DNA of 64,000 nucleotides from Azolla pinnata (Eukaryota; Streptophyta; Polypodiopsida; Salviniales; Salviniaceae), in the NCBI GenBank assembly GCA_037176905.1, contig JBBBWG010018112.1, positions 1 to 64,000 on the forward strand. Reading direction: 5' to 3'. Every line of letters begins with the position of its first letter. The first letter of the stretch is position 1. Under the pieces are notes generated by a model that saw nothing but the letters and a program-made list of their open reading frames with translations, was not told the origin of the DNA and did not search any database. The position numbers were made by a program, and so were the translations under genes. Below, one piece after another: positions 1 through 11,699 of the stretch.

Positions 1-1219
1 CCGTCCCCCACCCTGCGCCGTCCCCGGGCCGCCGCCGGAAGTCCCAGCCGACCTTCCCCGTCACCACGAAGTGGTCGCGCCCGCCGTTCCTCGCCCATTC
101 CGGCTGCCCCGTGAGCCACGCCTCGAGCGCCTCCGCGCGCGCGTCCCGCGCCGCCGCGTCGCCGGCGAACAGGTTGATGTTGCTGTCCACGCCCGCGTAG
201 AAGGGCACGTACACCGCGTCCGCGCGGCCCGCGTCGCCCGTCAGGCACTCGTACCGCTTCATGCGCGCGTGGAACACGACGTCCAGCCCGAAGTGGTCCG
301 TCTTGTACCACCGGCTCCCTCCGCCGCCGGCTCCTCTGGTCCTTTGCTGCTCGCCATCGCTGCCATTGCCATCGCCATCGCCATTGCCATTGCCATTGCC
401 ATTGCCATTGCTGCTGCTGCTTAAGGACAACACCTGATCATCGCCGACGTTGTTGTCGTGATGCTTCCGACCCTTCGTACCCGGCCCCGCCTCTACCACC
501 TCACCGTCGCCACCATCTCCATCCTCGCCATCCTCTCCATCCTCATCCTCATCATCGTACGACTCCATCTCCTCCAGCCTCGGCCCTAGCCCCTCGTTCG
601 ACGTCGCCGCGCATATGTCCATCCAATCCGGCGACTCCTCCCTGCACCTCGCGATCATCTCCTCGTTGAACCTCGCCGGCAGCCGCGTGTGCATGTACAC
701 GTACCTCCCCCGGCACCTGTCCTCCTCCTCCTCCTCCTCCTCCTCCTCCTCCTCCGATGACGACAACGACGATGACGACGACGATCCGTCGCCGGTATCC
801 AGCTGAACAGTAGCATCTCCGCCTCCTCGGATATCATCCGGCGGATCCAGTATTGCTACTGCGCCGTCAAGCTGCTGAATCTGTTGGTGATGAGGGCGAT
901 GGTGATCATGGTGATCTGCATGAGCCGATGACGATGACGATGCGGCCGCGGGCGCTCTCTGATCATTGCCCGGGGTGGCCGCAGATGCACGAGATCGCGG
1001 GGTGATGCGGTAATTCGACGGGGCGATCCTGATCGGAGCTTCCTGTTGAGGAGGGATGGTATGGAGGAAGAACAGCTGCGGAATGGTGAGCCACAGGAGC
1101 AGGAGGAGGAGCAAGGGAGCGGCAACCAGCAGCTTGGCTGGAGTTGCAGCAGCAGCAGCAGCAGAAGAAGAAGAAGAAGGCCATGGAGAGATGATGAATC
1201 TGAGCTTGGAGAGATTCAT
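1..1219 (-). CDS. GT47 exostosin-type glycosyltransferase, xyloglucan galactosyltransferase-like (5' part)
   Basis: A reading frame starts with ATG at 1219 and stays open to the left edge, about 406 codons, with no intron seen. Residues 1-28 are a short cytosolic tail rich in Ser and Ala, and residues 29-51 are one Leu-rich membrane anchor, as in type II Golgi enzymes. A low-complexity stem ends in a run of Glu near residues 154-167. The GT47 fold then begins with CRGRYVYMHTRLPARFNEE. Further family blocks are GLGPRLEE, WYKTDHFGLDVVFHARMK, VYVPFYAG and WDFRR. These match the MUR3/XLT2 group, which adds galactose to xyloglucan in the Golgi. Residues of about 218-303 are an acidic and Gly/Asn-rich insertion where relatives have a short linker; it is coded by microsatellite DNA. 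The catalytic C-terminal half lies outside the window, so the exact sugar specificity cannot be told. Confidence 0.85.
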   Translation of the reverse strand, partial: MNLSKLRFIISPWPSSSSSAAAAAATPAKLLVAAPLLLLLLLWLTIPQLFFLHTIPPQQEAPIRIAPSNYRITPRSRASAATPGNDQRAPAAASSSSSAHADHHDHHRPHHQQIQQLDGAVAILDPPDDIRGGGDATVQLDTGDGSSSSSSLSSSEEEEEEEEEEEDRCRGRYVYMHTRLPARFNEEMIARCREESPDWMDICAATSNEGLGPRLEEMESYDDEDEDGEDGEDGDGGDGEVVEAGPGTKGRKHHDNNVGDDQVLSLSSSSNGNGNGNGNGDGDGNGSDGEQQRTRGAGGGGSRWYKTDHFGLDVVFHARMKRYECLTGDAGRADAVYVPFYAGVDSNINLFAGDAAARDARAEALEAWLTGQPEWARNGGRDHFVVTGKVGWDFRRRPGDGAGWGT

Positions 1220-1319
1220 GACGGACTTGCAGAGCTGAGCAGCTGCTGCCTCCAATGGTGAATATATCTTAAATCAAATAGTATGTATTTTATGTATTTA
1301 AGGATGTATGTACGTGTCT

Positions 1320-1690
1320 GTATACGTATGCACGTACCTATCTTGTATTGTGTATGCGTACGCATGTACGGTGAATGGTCAGCCACGGCCATGCAAAAAT
1401 CTATGCATGCACATGGCCTGCATGCGATATGTGCATGCATGCATGTGGGTGCATGTATGGATGAATGTGCAGGCATATCCATGTGGATCAGCATGCAAAA
1501 ATCTATGTATGCACATGGCCGGCATGCATATGTGCGCGCACACATGCCCACACGTACATGCATACTTCGATGCATGCATGTGTGTGCATGCGACGCACGC
1601 ATGCATGCATGCGTGTGTTTTGTGACGCATGCATGGATGTGGGGCTGCAATGCATGCATGTGGATGAGCATACCATCCATCCCATGCCCC
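1320..1690. repeat. TGCA/TGTA-rich microsatellite tract
   Basis: Imperfect alternating purine-pyrimidine repeats built from GCATGCATGTATGC-like units, self-complementary over long stretches. Long open frames on both strands (Cys/His/Met-rich) are a by-product of the repeat. Confidence 0.85.
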
Positions 1691-3297
1691 AGCAGTTATT
1701 TTGTCAACACCTATTTCAAAACATTTCAACAATCTCATACATCGTACATCATGCATGGCATACATACACGCGATGGTGTAAATGCATCCGCGCATGATGT
1801 ACATGCAAGAGAGGAGACCCTTTCAAACCAACACCGCATGCATGCATGTATGCATATGATGTGGCCGAGGAACCCAACATTGGACCCTTTTGACCCAGCG
1901 ACCAATTTCGATCTTGTCTTGACCGGTCTCAATCCTATGCTCAGTTTCGTCTATCTTCTACTTCTCGGTTTATCTCTCAGTATCTTGTCTCTTGCCTAAG
2001 CTCGGTTCTGCACTGTTTTATTTGTCCATGAGATTGACCATCTGTCAGGGGGCCCATTTGGGCTCTTCTGCGAGCGTGGATCAATCGATCGAACTTATAT
2101 CTCTCCGATTGAGGCACCCAATCAGGCATTGCGAGCAATCCGACTACCTCTGCCCCATGACATCTGTTTGCATATATCTGATGAGCCATGTTCTTCTCCT
2201 CTATGTAGGGCCCCCTCAACTACATATTTCGTATCCCTGACGTTTTCGCTTCGCCCCTTTGATGCATCAATTCCAACGTCACTTTGCCTATTTACCAAAA
2301 AATGCCACTACAAGTTCCCGGAAGCAAGCGCGCGCAATGCCCTTGTAAGCAACATGATTACTTCTATGACGATAACTGAGCTAAGATAGAATGATCTATG
2401 ATTCGACTCGATGGCTTGCATACAATGATAATGATACTAGTGATAAGCAGCAAAAAAAAAAAGAAAAAAGCCCATTCGGCCAATTCCAATGGGAAGAGGG
2501 TTTTCGCAATGGCGATCGAGGGCAACAGGAAGGGCGGGCAGCGGCGGATTTGATCGATCCAAGCGCTCGTCGACTAACCAAGAAAAGGCTAATGAAATGA
2601 TCCATGGAATGATAATGATCGAAAGAAGCGTAATCAGCGCACGAACCTCCGCACACCCCTTTCCAGGCAATGTTGCAATCGCCTTTCATGCGACGAACTA
2701 TGCCTGATGAAAGCGATGAAAGCAGGGGAAGGTGTAGTGTCAGCATCAGATGCCGAAATGCATCGTTGACTTTGGAGGCAAATCATGCATGCATTCCGAG
2801 GCCCCATCATATGCCAAGCGCGAGAGAGCTCTTCCCAGCCGCGGAGCCAAAGCCAGCTCGAAGCTTGCTTACAATAATGGACAAGCCGGGTTCGGAACCA
2901 ATCGAAAAGACGGGGCGGTGAATGTACACATGCGCCTTTTGCGGATTATGTCCGCTCTCACCCGTCTCCCTTTGTTTGACTATACAGGTGTTAGCAGAAG
3001 CTTCCGCGGCTATACCTCTTTCGCATTAGGGTGGGCCAACTTTGGCCAAAACCTCCTGATTAGTGTACCACTACCACCACCACTACTTGCTGCTACTAAC
3101 ATGAGGAAGAAGCCAACGACAGCTCGCGCCACATGGTTGCTTGTCTTTGGCTTCTCCATAAAGGATCCTGTTGACTAGATCTTCTCCGGGTGTGAAACCG
3201 CCCGATCCGAACCAGCTCGACGCACATGCGCCAACGGCGTTGGATCCATCGAAGACATCTTTTATTTTTCTCTTCTTCTTTTGTCGGAATCGACCAC

Positions 3298-3397
3298 CTC
3301 GTATGCATGCAGATCTGTGTGCAGGTACATATGCATGTGTGTGTGTTGTGTGTGTTGTAGGGATGTATGTATGCATGCGTGTGCATGTATGCCCATG
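3298..3397. repeat. TGTG/ATGC microsatellite
   Basis: Short run of GTGTGT, ATGTATGCATGC and related units of the same type as the tract at 1.3-1.7 kb. Confidence 0.75.
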
Positions 3398-4022
3398 TCG
3401 AATGGAGCAAAAGAAAGGCATGAGCCGCGGTGCACTGCACATGGGGCAAGAGTCCATGATTCGAGCCACTTGAGGCCAAGCGAAAAACCCGCCAAGAATC
3501 GCAACCAACGAATTCGACATGATCCGCCGATCGAATCGATTTGCCCTTGACTCTATTCAAAGGCCCACATATCATCGCCGTGCTCCTCACGCAAAGGCCT
3601 TAAATCTCTTGTGTGAATGTACATAGATGATTGGAGCTAATTCAACAGCCTTAAGCACCGCAGGCCGTTGCCCGATTGATTGCACAACACCCACAAACGA
3701 TGCCGGAGCCTGGTAGCAGCTACGCTTGTCGATGATTAAGAAACCAGATCTTTTGACTTTGATGGCACCAACACTGGGATCTAAGCTTTTGCAAAGCCTC
3801 TATAATGTATGATGCTAAAGCAGGACTTCTTCAAGTTCGTTGAATCGATAGCGCTATCATGCATGTACAACAATCAGCCGATCGACATCACAAAAGCCCA
3901 GTTGCCTTTCCCCCCGAGACTGGCCACTCGCTATGGGTGATGCGAATGAAGAAGATGTGTATAATAAACACCGTAGCATCAGACCCGATCGATACATTGT
4001 CGACCACCCATCTCCTGCTCTG

Positions 4023-4058
<36 letters not shown>

Positions 4059-4075
4059 TAGACAGACAGACAGAC
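4023..4075. repeat. (CAGA)n microsatellite
   Basis: About 13 near-perfect CAGA units, just downstream of the stop codon of the minus-strand hydrolase gene, probably in or near its 3' UTR. Confidence 0.95.
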
Positions 4076-4156
4076 GCTCGAATCCCTCCCTCATAATAAT
4101 ACATAGTAAAAAACGATCGTGATCATGGATGGGGCTGTCTATGCAGGAGCGCAACG

Positions 4157-6929
4157 CTAGCCGGTGGCGACGACGAGCTTGTCGTGGAGCCACGATTTCA
4201 TGGCGACAAACGCGCTCTCGGCGTCGGCGTCCTCGTCGACAGATGCGGGGGCGTGAGCGAAGCCATGGCCAGATGCCGGGTAGAAGAGAGCTCGGGAGGA
4301 GCTGTTCCCGGTCTGGGCCGCAACCGACTCGAGAACGTGCGGGGAACATCGGTCGTCGTTGCCGCCGCAGATCAGCAGAAGCGGCACCTGTATCTGCGCC
4401 GCCAGCGCGGGCTCGAACCCCGTCGGGTAGAAGCAGACCGCCGTCGCAAATCGGCCGCAGTTGTCTCGGGCCAACGCCTCTAGGATCGCTCCGCCTCCCG
4501 ATGCAAAGCCCACGAGACCCACCTTCGATTCTGCGCCCGATGCGGCGATCTCCTCCGCCAACCAGCTCGCCGCGGTTTCCATGTCCCTACCAATCCTCCC
4601 CCCCTTCTCGCCTGTCTGCGTCCGCGGCCTGTCGCCGAAGAGATCTGGCACAAGAACACTGCGACGCCACGCAAAAGCAAGCAAGCAACACACGCACGGT
4701 TTCTGTATCGCATGTCAGTCACAGGAACTTGGAACAGAAAACATAAGTTTTGCATGCCAGTGATGGTGAAGTTTTGGGTTCGAGATGGGACTTGATGCAC
4801 TCCAATTTGGCTTTTCCGGCTGTTTTATACCTCGTATCGAGGCAGAAGCCGAGATTTTCACAGCTAGCAAAAAAAAATGCTTAACTTGCACCTGATCGGA
4901 ACATCCACGCTTTCTATTTTGCGCAAATCAATCTACGCTGCACCTAAAACCCTAAACCCTAAACCGCAGAGAACGGCTTTGAAACCCGAGAGAGAGGAAC
5001 GAGAAAGTGCAGAAAGAAGCACACACACTTACAGCTAGAAAAGATTATTGATCAAAACATCCAAGCCTTTTCTTGATATGCACAAATGTATCATACCATG
5101 AAAACCCTAAACCGCGGCTTGTACACGAGATGCATCGTCTGAATCGCATACTATTGAGAAAAGCGCGGAAAAGAAGAGAGGAAAGAAGAAAGCAGATTTA
5201 CAGCTACAAAACATCAACTTAGCACTGTCGAAAACAAATCCAAGCTTTTCTTTCTTCACATGTACATCCTAATCCCTGAACTGCGGCTTTGAACACGAGA
5301 TACATGCTCAGAATCGAAAACCATGGACAAGATCGTCGAAAACAAGAGAGGAACGAATCGACGTACTTGTATCCGAAACATGACAAGCGATAGGCGAAAT
5401 CTCGAGTGTCGTTGTCGTTGTAACCAAGAGCATCTGTCAGGAGTAGGACTGCAGCACCATTGTTGTTCTTCATGGCTTTAACCAGGTAAGCATCCATGGC
5501 ATCTTCCCCTTCCCCTAAGGTAAGCTCAAGCCTACTCACAAGCTCACAAACATCGTCATCATCAACACCGCCATCATTTGAAGTACGAGTGTGATCTAGA
5601 TCATTACCCAGAGCTTGCCCCATCGTTGCTGGAGCCCGACAAGTTCTTCCTTCTTTGCCCAACCCCACACGCAAGCTCACTGCACACGGGAAAAAGCATG
5701 AGAATGGGAACAGTTGACTCCACTCTAATCAGTAATTGTACATTTGGTTGCTTCAAACTATAACAGCTCATGCATATGTTCCAAAATCTATATCTAAACG
5801 AAGCTTACCTTCAGCTCAAATATGTTTCGAAATGTTAGATTCTATCAAGCTAGTAGTTTTCACCAGGTTTAGTCAAGATTGTGGCGTAAATTGCACAAGC
5901 TGGGAGAAGTTATCAAAGTTCCCATTGATCACATCCTTGTATAAATAAATCATGCCACCATCTCACTCCAACATGGTGGATTCAATCCATTTTTTATGCA
6001 TCAATCTACTATTATCATGTTTGTTCGACAGGTTTAATAAGTTTGCCATCTCTAATCAGCTAGTGTTAAGCACTTGGTAAGGAGAGGGGGAAATTTGATA
6101 GCATGTCACTATCTGGCTCCACGTTCCAAAATGAGAAGACATCCCCCAACACCAGTTTACCTTGTTTCCTAACCTTCCCATTGCTAGTGATTTTGGATTC
6201 AATAAGTTGTGAATATATAATCGATGCACTCGAGTAAAAACATATCCTAATCCATTCACTAAACATGATTGTATGAGTACGCATGTGTACATAAACATAT
6301 ACATACAAGATACAAAATACACCACACACCACATGCGCGTACAAAAACACGTACGCAGTAGCACACAACCACATGCAATTAGATTTATAAAAACATATCC
6401 CAATCCATTCACTAAACACGAATTCATATGTATATGTGTGTGTGCATACATATATGCATGCACCATGCACCAGGCACAATACCATATACCGTACACCACA
6501 CACATGCACATGCACACGCACAATACACGATCAAATACACTAGACTAAAACCATGTACTCATCCATTCACTAAGCATGATTATATGCACACGGGTCCATC
6601 TGTAGATAAGCATACGGATACAGAATATACAGCATACACATATGCAACAAGTATAAGTACAAACGGGACATTAAACAGAGAATGCTACATTTGGAAGCTC
6701 ACAAGAGACCGAATAAGCAAACGAGATGCTGAGGACAACAGCACGCAAGCAGATGGTTGAGATAGTCGATTTCCTGATTTTCTTACTCACCTATACCAGG
6801 CATGGATACGTGCAGAGCAGGGGTGGGCATGGCAAGCCTCGGTCTGGAGTAATGGTGTGAGAAGAAGCTGGGGAAGTCTGAGGGATTATTCCATTTGGTG
6901 AAGGAGGAGGCAGTGGCAGCAGCCGCCAT
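4157..6929 (-). CDS. Plastid-targeted dienelactone-hydrolase-like protein with altered nucleophile
   Basis: Exons 6791-6929, 5367-5679 and 4157-4658 join in phase to 317 codons plus TAG. Exon 1 starts MAAAATASSFTKW and is Ser/Ala-rich and poor in acids, like a chloroplast transit peptide. The body is an alpha/beta hydrolase of the carboxymethylenebutenolidase family: LLLTDALGYNDNDTRDFAYR, NVLVPDLFGDRP (residues 151-162), VGLVGFASGGG (197-207), CGGNDDRCSP (about 248-257) and GHGF (281-284). Asp252 and His282 fit the catalytic Asp and His. The nucleophile elbow usually reads GxCxGG; here it reads GFASGG, so Cys is replaced by Ala203 with Ser204 beside it. The region after the DLF block is also about ten residues shorter than in plant relatives as I remember them. 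It may have changed chemistry or no hydrolase activity. The splice sites are GT-AG. Start choice rests on the transit-like exon and exact phase match. Confidence 0.85.
4947..4965. repeat. Telobox-like CCCTAAA repeat in DLH intron 2
   Basis: Two and a half units of the plant telomere-type heptamer (AAACCCTAAACCCTAAACC) inside the second intron of the hydrolase gene. A single ACCCTAAACC also occurs at about 5104-5113. Confidence 0.8.
6234..6650. repeat. Tandem array, three copies of about 155 bp, in DLH intron 1
   Basis: The block around AATCCATTCACTAAACA recurs with starts near 6234, 6388 and 6546. Each copy is followed by a different CA/TG-rich stretch. The array fills much of intron 1 (5680-6790). 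Confidence 0.8.
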
Positions 6930-6997
6930 CGCCAGGGGTAAGGAGAAAGATCCCTAGTCTTCAGGAAACAGAGGAGGATAAGATGTTTTATAGTCTT

Positions 6998-7061
6998 GGC
7001 CACGTCACGGACATCTTTCTGGCCACGTCACGGACATCCTTTGGCCACGTCACGGACATCT
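6998..7061. promoter_or_regulatory. Triple tandem ACGT-core (bZIP-type) motif upstream of DLH
   Basis: Three near-identical copies of GGCCACGTCACGGACATC lie at 6998-7016, 7021-7039 and 7043-7061, 70-130 bases before the ATG at 6929. Read on the gene strand each contains TGACGTGG, which combines a TGACG half site with an ABRE-like ACGTGGC. Known plant bZIP factors bind such cores. The spacing of 22-23 bases is about two helical turns. A telobox (AAACCCTAAA, 7131-7140) lies further upstream. Function is inferred from motif and position only. Confidence 0.65.
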
Positions 7062-8039
7062 GATTGGGAACGAAACGCCCCACAAGGAAGCCCTCCTCGC
7101 GGGGTAAAGATCTGTCGAAAGTAAAATCCCAAACCCTAAAAGTTAGCACGCGATTGAATGGCCGGAATCTTTAGATTAATCGGGCGTTAGCCTGATTGCG
7201 CCCCCGCTTTTTTATAATCTCCATTATTTGGAACGATCTGTTGAGCTGATACATGCGGTTTTTCGCCGATGTTACAGTGTATAGGAGGAACGAATGATCC
7301 CGTTTGTAATGAATCCGGTTCGTATTCGCAAACTAATTGGGCCAAGTGTTGGTGAACCAAAGTGCTATTAGCATCTGTTTGGTATGTAACAGCTTGTTGG
7401 ATTTTCTCTCGCTCTGGTAATTAGCCCGGCTAAACAGGTAATAAGAAATTTCCCTTGGTCTGAATTCTCAGTTAGTAGAGAAAACTTGGATCATTACGGC
7501 AATCATTTATACTAGAATCGGATTAAATGGGAACTCGACATGTTATTTTGTTTATGACCAATTGTGGAATACAAGATACGATATGTTTGAGGCAAATCCT
7601 TTAGCCAATAGACAATACCACTAGCAGTTCATTCATAATAAAATAAGCCTTAATGAAACTTTACAAGTTAGTCAAAATCCTCGTCCTAGTCAAGAGACAA
7701 TAGAGGATTCTTTCCAACCTATTACTAAGCTTAGAAGAATGGTTGAGCAAACACCTGACAAATACACTAGCTTATAAGGATTCTCTTAAAATATTAGGAG
7801 CCTTGGATGACTGCATTGGAAACGTAAACATGTTGCATCAGAAAGAAATTACTTACACTGAGGTTTAACTAATGGTCCTCTTGATTTTATTTCCTTACAT
7901 TATTTGCTAACAAGAGCATAGGTTGAAAGCAACTCAAATTAAATATTAGGATAATCTTTTAGCCTGTAATTAGGAATCATTCTGGGCTATAAGATATGGT
8001 CCCTCTAGAAACCTGAGTAGTTTCATCAAGGGCAATTGG

Positions 8040-8440
8040 AGGCCCTTTATTACACACAAAGAAAATTGCATTATCGAGGGTAGAGCGCAATTGGTGATAT
8101 TAGAAAAGAAAAAATCTACTTTGGGGTTTGAAAAATATTTATGCCCCCAATCAAACCTCTAGTCGAACGATTTTCTACAATACAGTGGTAGAAAAGCTCT
8201 CCAACTCTATTATGAGTTCGACTATGTGTGGAGATTTTGACATATTAGAACTTCCATTTGATAAAGTAAGAGGAGGTAGCTCTACTACTCATGGACGTAA
8301 TCTTAATACGTGATAATAATTGATCTTCAAAACCAAGATTCTTGATACATGAAATATATGTTTCTTTTCATGGATAAGAGAAACTCTACTTTTTTCAAGG
8401 TTGGATAGGTGAATCCAAGATGGTCAACTTTTCTTAAGAG
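8040..8440 (+). mobile_element. Decayed LINE (non-LTR retrotransposon) endonuclease fragment
   Basis: Pieces of an APE-type endonuclease can be read in order on the plus strand in shifting frames: EGRAQLVIL near 8070, NIYAPNQTSSR near 8134, MCGDFD with downstream D.. GG near 8227-8280, and FSWIRE..LLFSRLDR near 8363-8410. These correspond to the NIYAPN, GDFN and SRLDR blocks of plant L1-type endonucleases. Stops and frame changes lie between them and GDFN has become GDFD, so it is an inactive relic. No convincing reverse transcriptase follows. The element's ends are not visible. Confidence 0.6.
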
Positions 8441-11422
8441 CATCACTAATTTTTCTTGTCTAGACAAGTATTATCTTAGTGACTATGTTTGTTTCTAAGG
8501 GGGCCTTGGTGACATTTTAGTGAGAACCACTCTTTCGGACCATGCACTAGTTTATTTTTAGATAATAGGTTGTTAAAAATAGAGGCGATATTGTTTATGA
8601 TAAAATTATTTGGAGAAGGTAACGAAAGTTTTGAATATAATTTCTTGTTTTTTTTCATGATAAAGATACAATGAACAGTAAAGAATATAACAAAGAGAGG
8701 AACCTTTGATGTTCATTTATAGTTTTACAACAGTTTCCAGAGAGATATCCGATATATTCTTGGACAAGAAAAATGTTTATGTAGGCCTACTAACAAATAT
8801 ATGATACGGAGGTGAAGCAAGAACATTTTAATTTTTATAATTTCTCGGCATTTTGGTCACACATTGGGGATAGATATAACATATAATTTTTTATCAAATC
8901 AAGCCCGAGAATTTGGTAATGGAGTGAAATAATTAAAATGACTAGATAGTTCACTTGTAACATCCCAACGGGTATGATAAAGGTAGCAATAGAGGTGCAT
9001 TCATCTCAAATATAATATGTCAAGAAAATGTCTAGTCAAAGATTCAAAGCGAAAGTCGCAAAAGAGATGAAAGCTAAGTTTACTTCGCCATTGACGATCA
9101 CATAATAAGCTAATTAAAACCTAAACCCTGATAGGAAAATATAAGACGATTAGAGGATTGTTTGAGGTCGTGAGAAAGAAGATAAGACATTCTATAAAAT
9201 ATGGGGTATATTTTAGAGATATGGAGCTTGAGGAAGGTTTGATTTGTATTTGATTGTTTTGGTTATTGTTTTTCTGTAATCTAACTTTGCGTATGAGAAA
9301 TATATATTTCAGACACAATCCATTTTCCTATATAGCTTTGAAATGACTCTTTTCACCTCTAATAGACTAGTTGGTTTTTTTTTTCTAAGTGTAAATAATC
9401 CATTATCCCTTAAGGGGACATGTAGCCATCTGTTGATTGTTTCTTTTAACTTATGACAAGGTTCATTTTTGAAAAAAAAAAGTGTTGTCATATATATGTC
9501 CAAAGTTAGAATATAACAACCAATTCTTGAACATAATTTTTGTAGCCAGTTATTAGAAGATCTTATTAATATTAATGATGGACCTTGTTTGAAAAGCCAA
9601 AACTAAACTCGTGTACGTGACTTAGTAGCCAATTGGCAGATATTATTAATACTAAGGAAAGATCTTCTTTAGTTTATTAGTTTATTGTCCTTTATGAACT
9701 CCAAACTAAGTAAGCTTGCCAGATTGGGATTAACATGTAAAATGGAAATTGAATTGTAAAAAGACGGCCAACTACAGAGTATATACGCGAAAGTGTACAA
9801 TGTCCGCTCATACTCATACTTTGTGCAAGTCATTCTCTTGTCATGCACTCTTCTCATTTGTCTGCGACTTAATATGTATTTGTAGCTGCCAAAAAATAGG
9901 AATTACAATCACGAGAAGAAGTGTTGTGTGCCTGGTAAAGTCGAAATGACGATTGCATGTTTCGTTGAGGTTGGTGTTGTGACATCTCTACTAGTGGTCA
10001 AGCAATGAGAAAGCATCTTCCATGTAATATGTGTGGAACTTGTTAGTAGTTTCTTGGAGTTCAAGAACATTGGGTTCGTGGGTGTGACGTCGATAAGAAT
10101 CGAGCAAATATCCATCTTTGTCGTCAATGCAGTTTTTGTATGTGGTTTCTCTGGGATGTCCCGACTATTTAGATGGTGTCAAAAGGGAAATAGTCTTCCA
10201 GGGAAAGGACAAGGACCACGGAACAAGGACTTTCATGTCATGGATCAACAGATGTCTCTTACCAGCAATGACTGTTGGTATCAATATACCCGGAACAGAG
10301 CAATACATCTTGGTAAGCCTGCATGGTTAGCAGTTTGCTAGCTTTTTTAAGAGCCATCATCATTAGGCTTGATAGATCTGGGTGCGAGCTCATCAATTCG
10401 ATCCAAACGAGTGTGCACGCGATTCAGCTCAAGGATCGATTCAGTTTGCGAGATGGCTAGTGTAGAGAGACCCCGATTGATGGATCTGGCAGATCATCGC
10501 GACGGCTTAGTTGAGATCGAAACTCCCTTAGATGGCAACAGGAAGATGTTCCTGGAGCTTTGCTGGCCAGAAATCACTTGAGAATCAAGCTCAACATGTG
10601 TATGTGTGTCAACACGCTCGAACCAATCTGTTGTTTTTATAAGAAAAAAGGCGACAAACATAAAAAAGAAACAGGAACAGAGGCCGAATTCGTTTGAGCT
10701 TTTGTTTTTTTCTTTTCAAGAAAATTGTCCTTTCATTAGTTATAATTGGTTTACATCAAATACAAATTCTCTCTCGCAACAAGGAGTTCATATTCACAAT
10801 TATCTCCCCCTTGTAGTTAATCCTCTGATGGGTGGAAAAAATCCATTTGGGTGGTGTAAATTTCTAGGATGGAAAGAGCCTATCTACCGACAAAAAACGA
10901 GTATTTTTCCGAATCAAAAGGAGATTAACCCGATGACAGCTTTGTTCGAACTTATTCCGAATCACAAATAACGACGACTAACAACAACAATTAGGGAACG
11001 AGAAAATGCCTGACAAAATTATAAATTTGTAATTTTTAACGCCCACTAAAATCAGAAATCACTAATTAACACCTATACTTAATCTTCCAGCAAAAAGTCG
11101 TTCCCAATTAATTCCGTTAGCACAACGCTAATTGATTTACTCCCAATCGTTGCTCACTAAGCGATCTTAATTTGATTCCCTTACGATTCCCAGAAAGCTG
11201 ATAATTTTCCAGAAGAAACAAAGTGTACAACTTAACGCCGGGTTCGAAAAAACTAGCACTCGATTAATTAGTTTGCTATTTAATCCAGCTCACAGTTAAA
11301 TGATTCAATGTTAATAAAATAATTGAGGGTTAAATTTTTAGAAGTAAGGCGTTTGATGTTGTAATTTTTAGTTTTGGTAGGCGTTAAAATTCAATTGATA
11401 ATTTTGCTAAGCTAAATTTCCC

Positions 11423-11457
<35 letters not shown>
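11423..11457. repeat. (TAA)n microsatellite
   Basis: About 11 TAA units about 0.8 kb upstream of the myosin start codon. Confidence 0.95.
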
Positions 11458-11699
11458 TATTGATTCGCTCTTTCGCTGTCAACATTACATATTTTGAATT
11501 CCTTTTTCGAAAGAAAAGGCGGAAATTATGAATTAATCGTACCTTTTGTTTTTTTGCCACATAAAACGAAAAAGCACCTCCTTTCGTGTTTTCGAGCGCC
11601 TCTCTTTTTATTAAAAAACAAAAGAAAACAAACAAACAATTTCCGTAATTTTCTTTTTCTTTTTGTTTTTGTTTTTGGGAGCTCATTTTTCTGCCTTCT

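Larger units (their letters stand above)
1220..4156. other. Intergenic region with microsatellites, no gene seen
   Basis: Upstream of the GT47 start and downstream of the DLH stop. It holds alternating purine-pyrimidine repeats (listed separately) and mixed single-copy sequence. Open frames here are short, overlap on both strands and resemble no family I know. Confidence 0.6.
7062..11699. other. AT-rich intergenic region with decayed repeats
   Basis: Lies between the divergent hydrolase and myosin genes. A LINE endonuclease relic is listed separately. Open frames at 9749-10341, 10369-10581 and 10606-10971 show no family motif that I can name. An imperfect duplication of about 50 bases occurs at 9541-9593 and 9626-9673. 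A telobox-like AAACCCT is at 9121. The rest looks like old, mutated sequence. Confidence 0.5.

Noticed and set aside
1216-1999. Cys/His/Met-rich frames up to 238 codons
   Set aside because: Same cause: a TGCA/TGTA repeat open on both strands.
10606-10971. 121-codon frame, considered as a retroelement piece
   Set aside because: No catalytic or zinc motif, no terminal repeats or primer site found nearby, so no family can be named.
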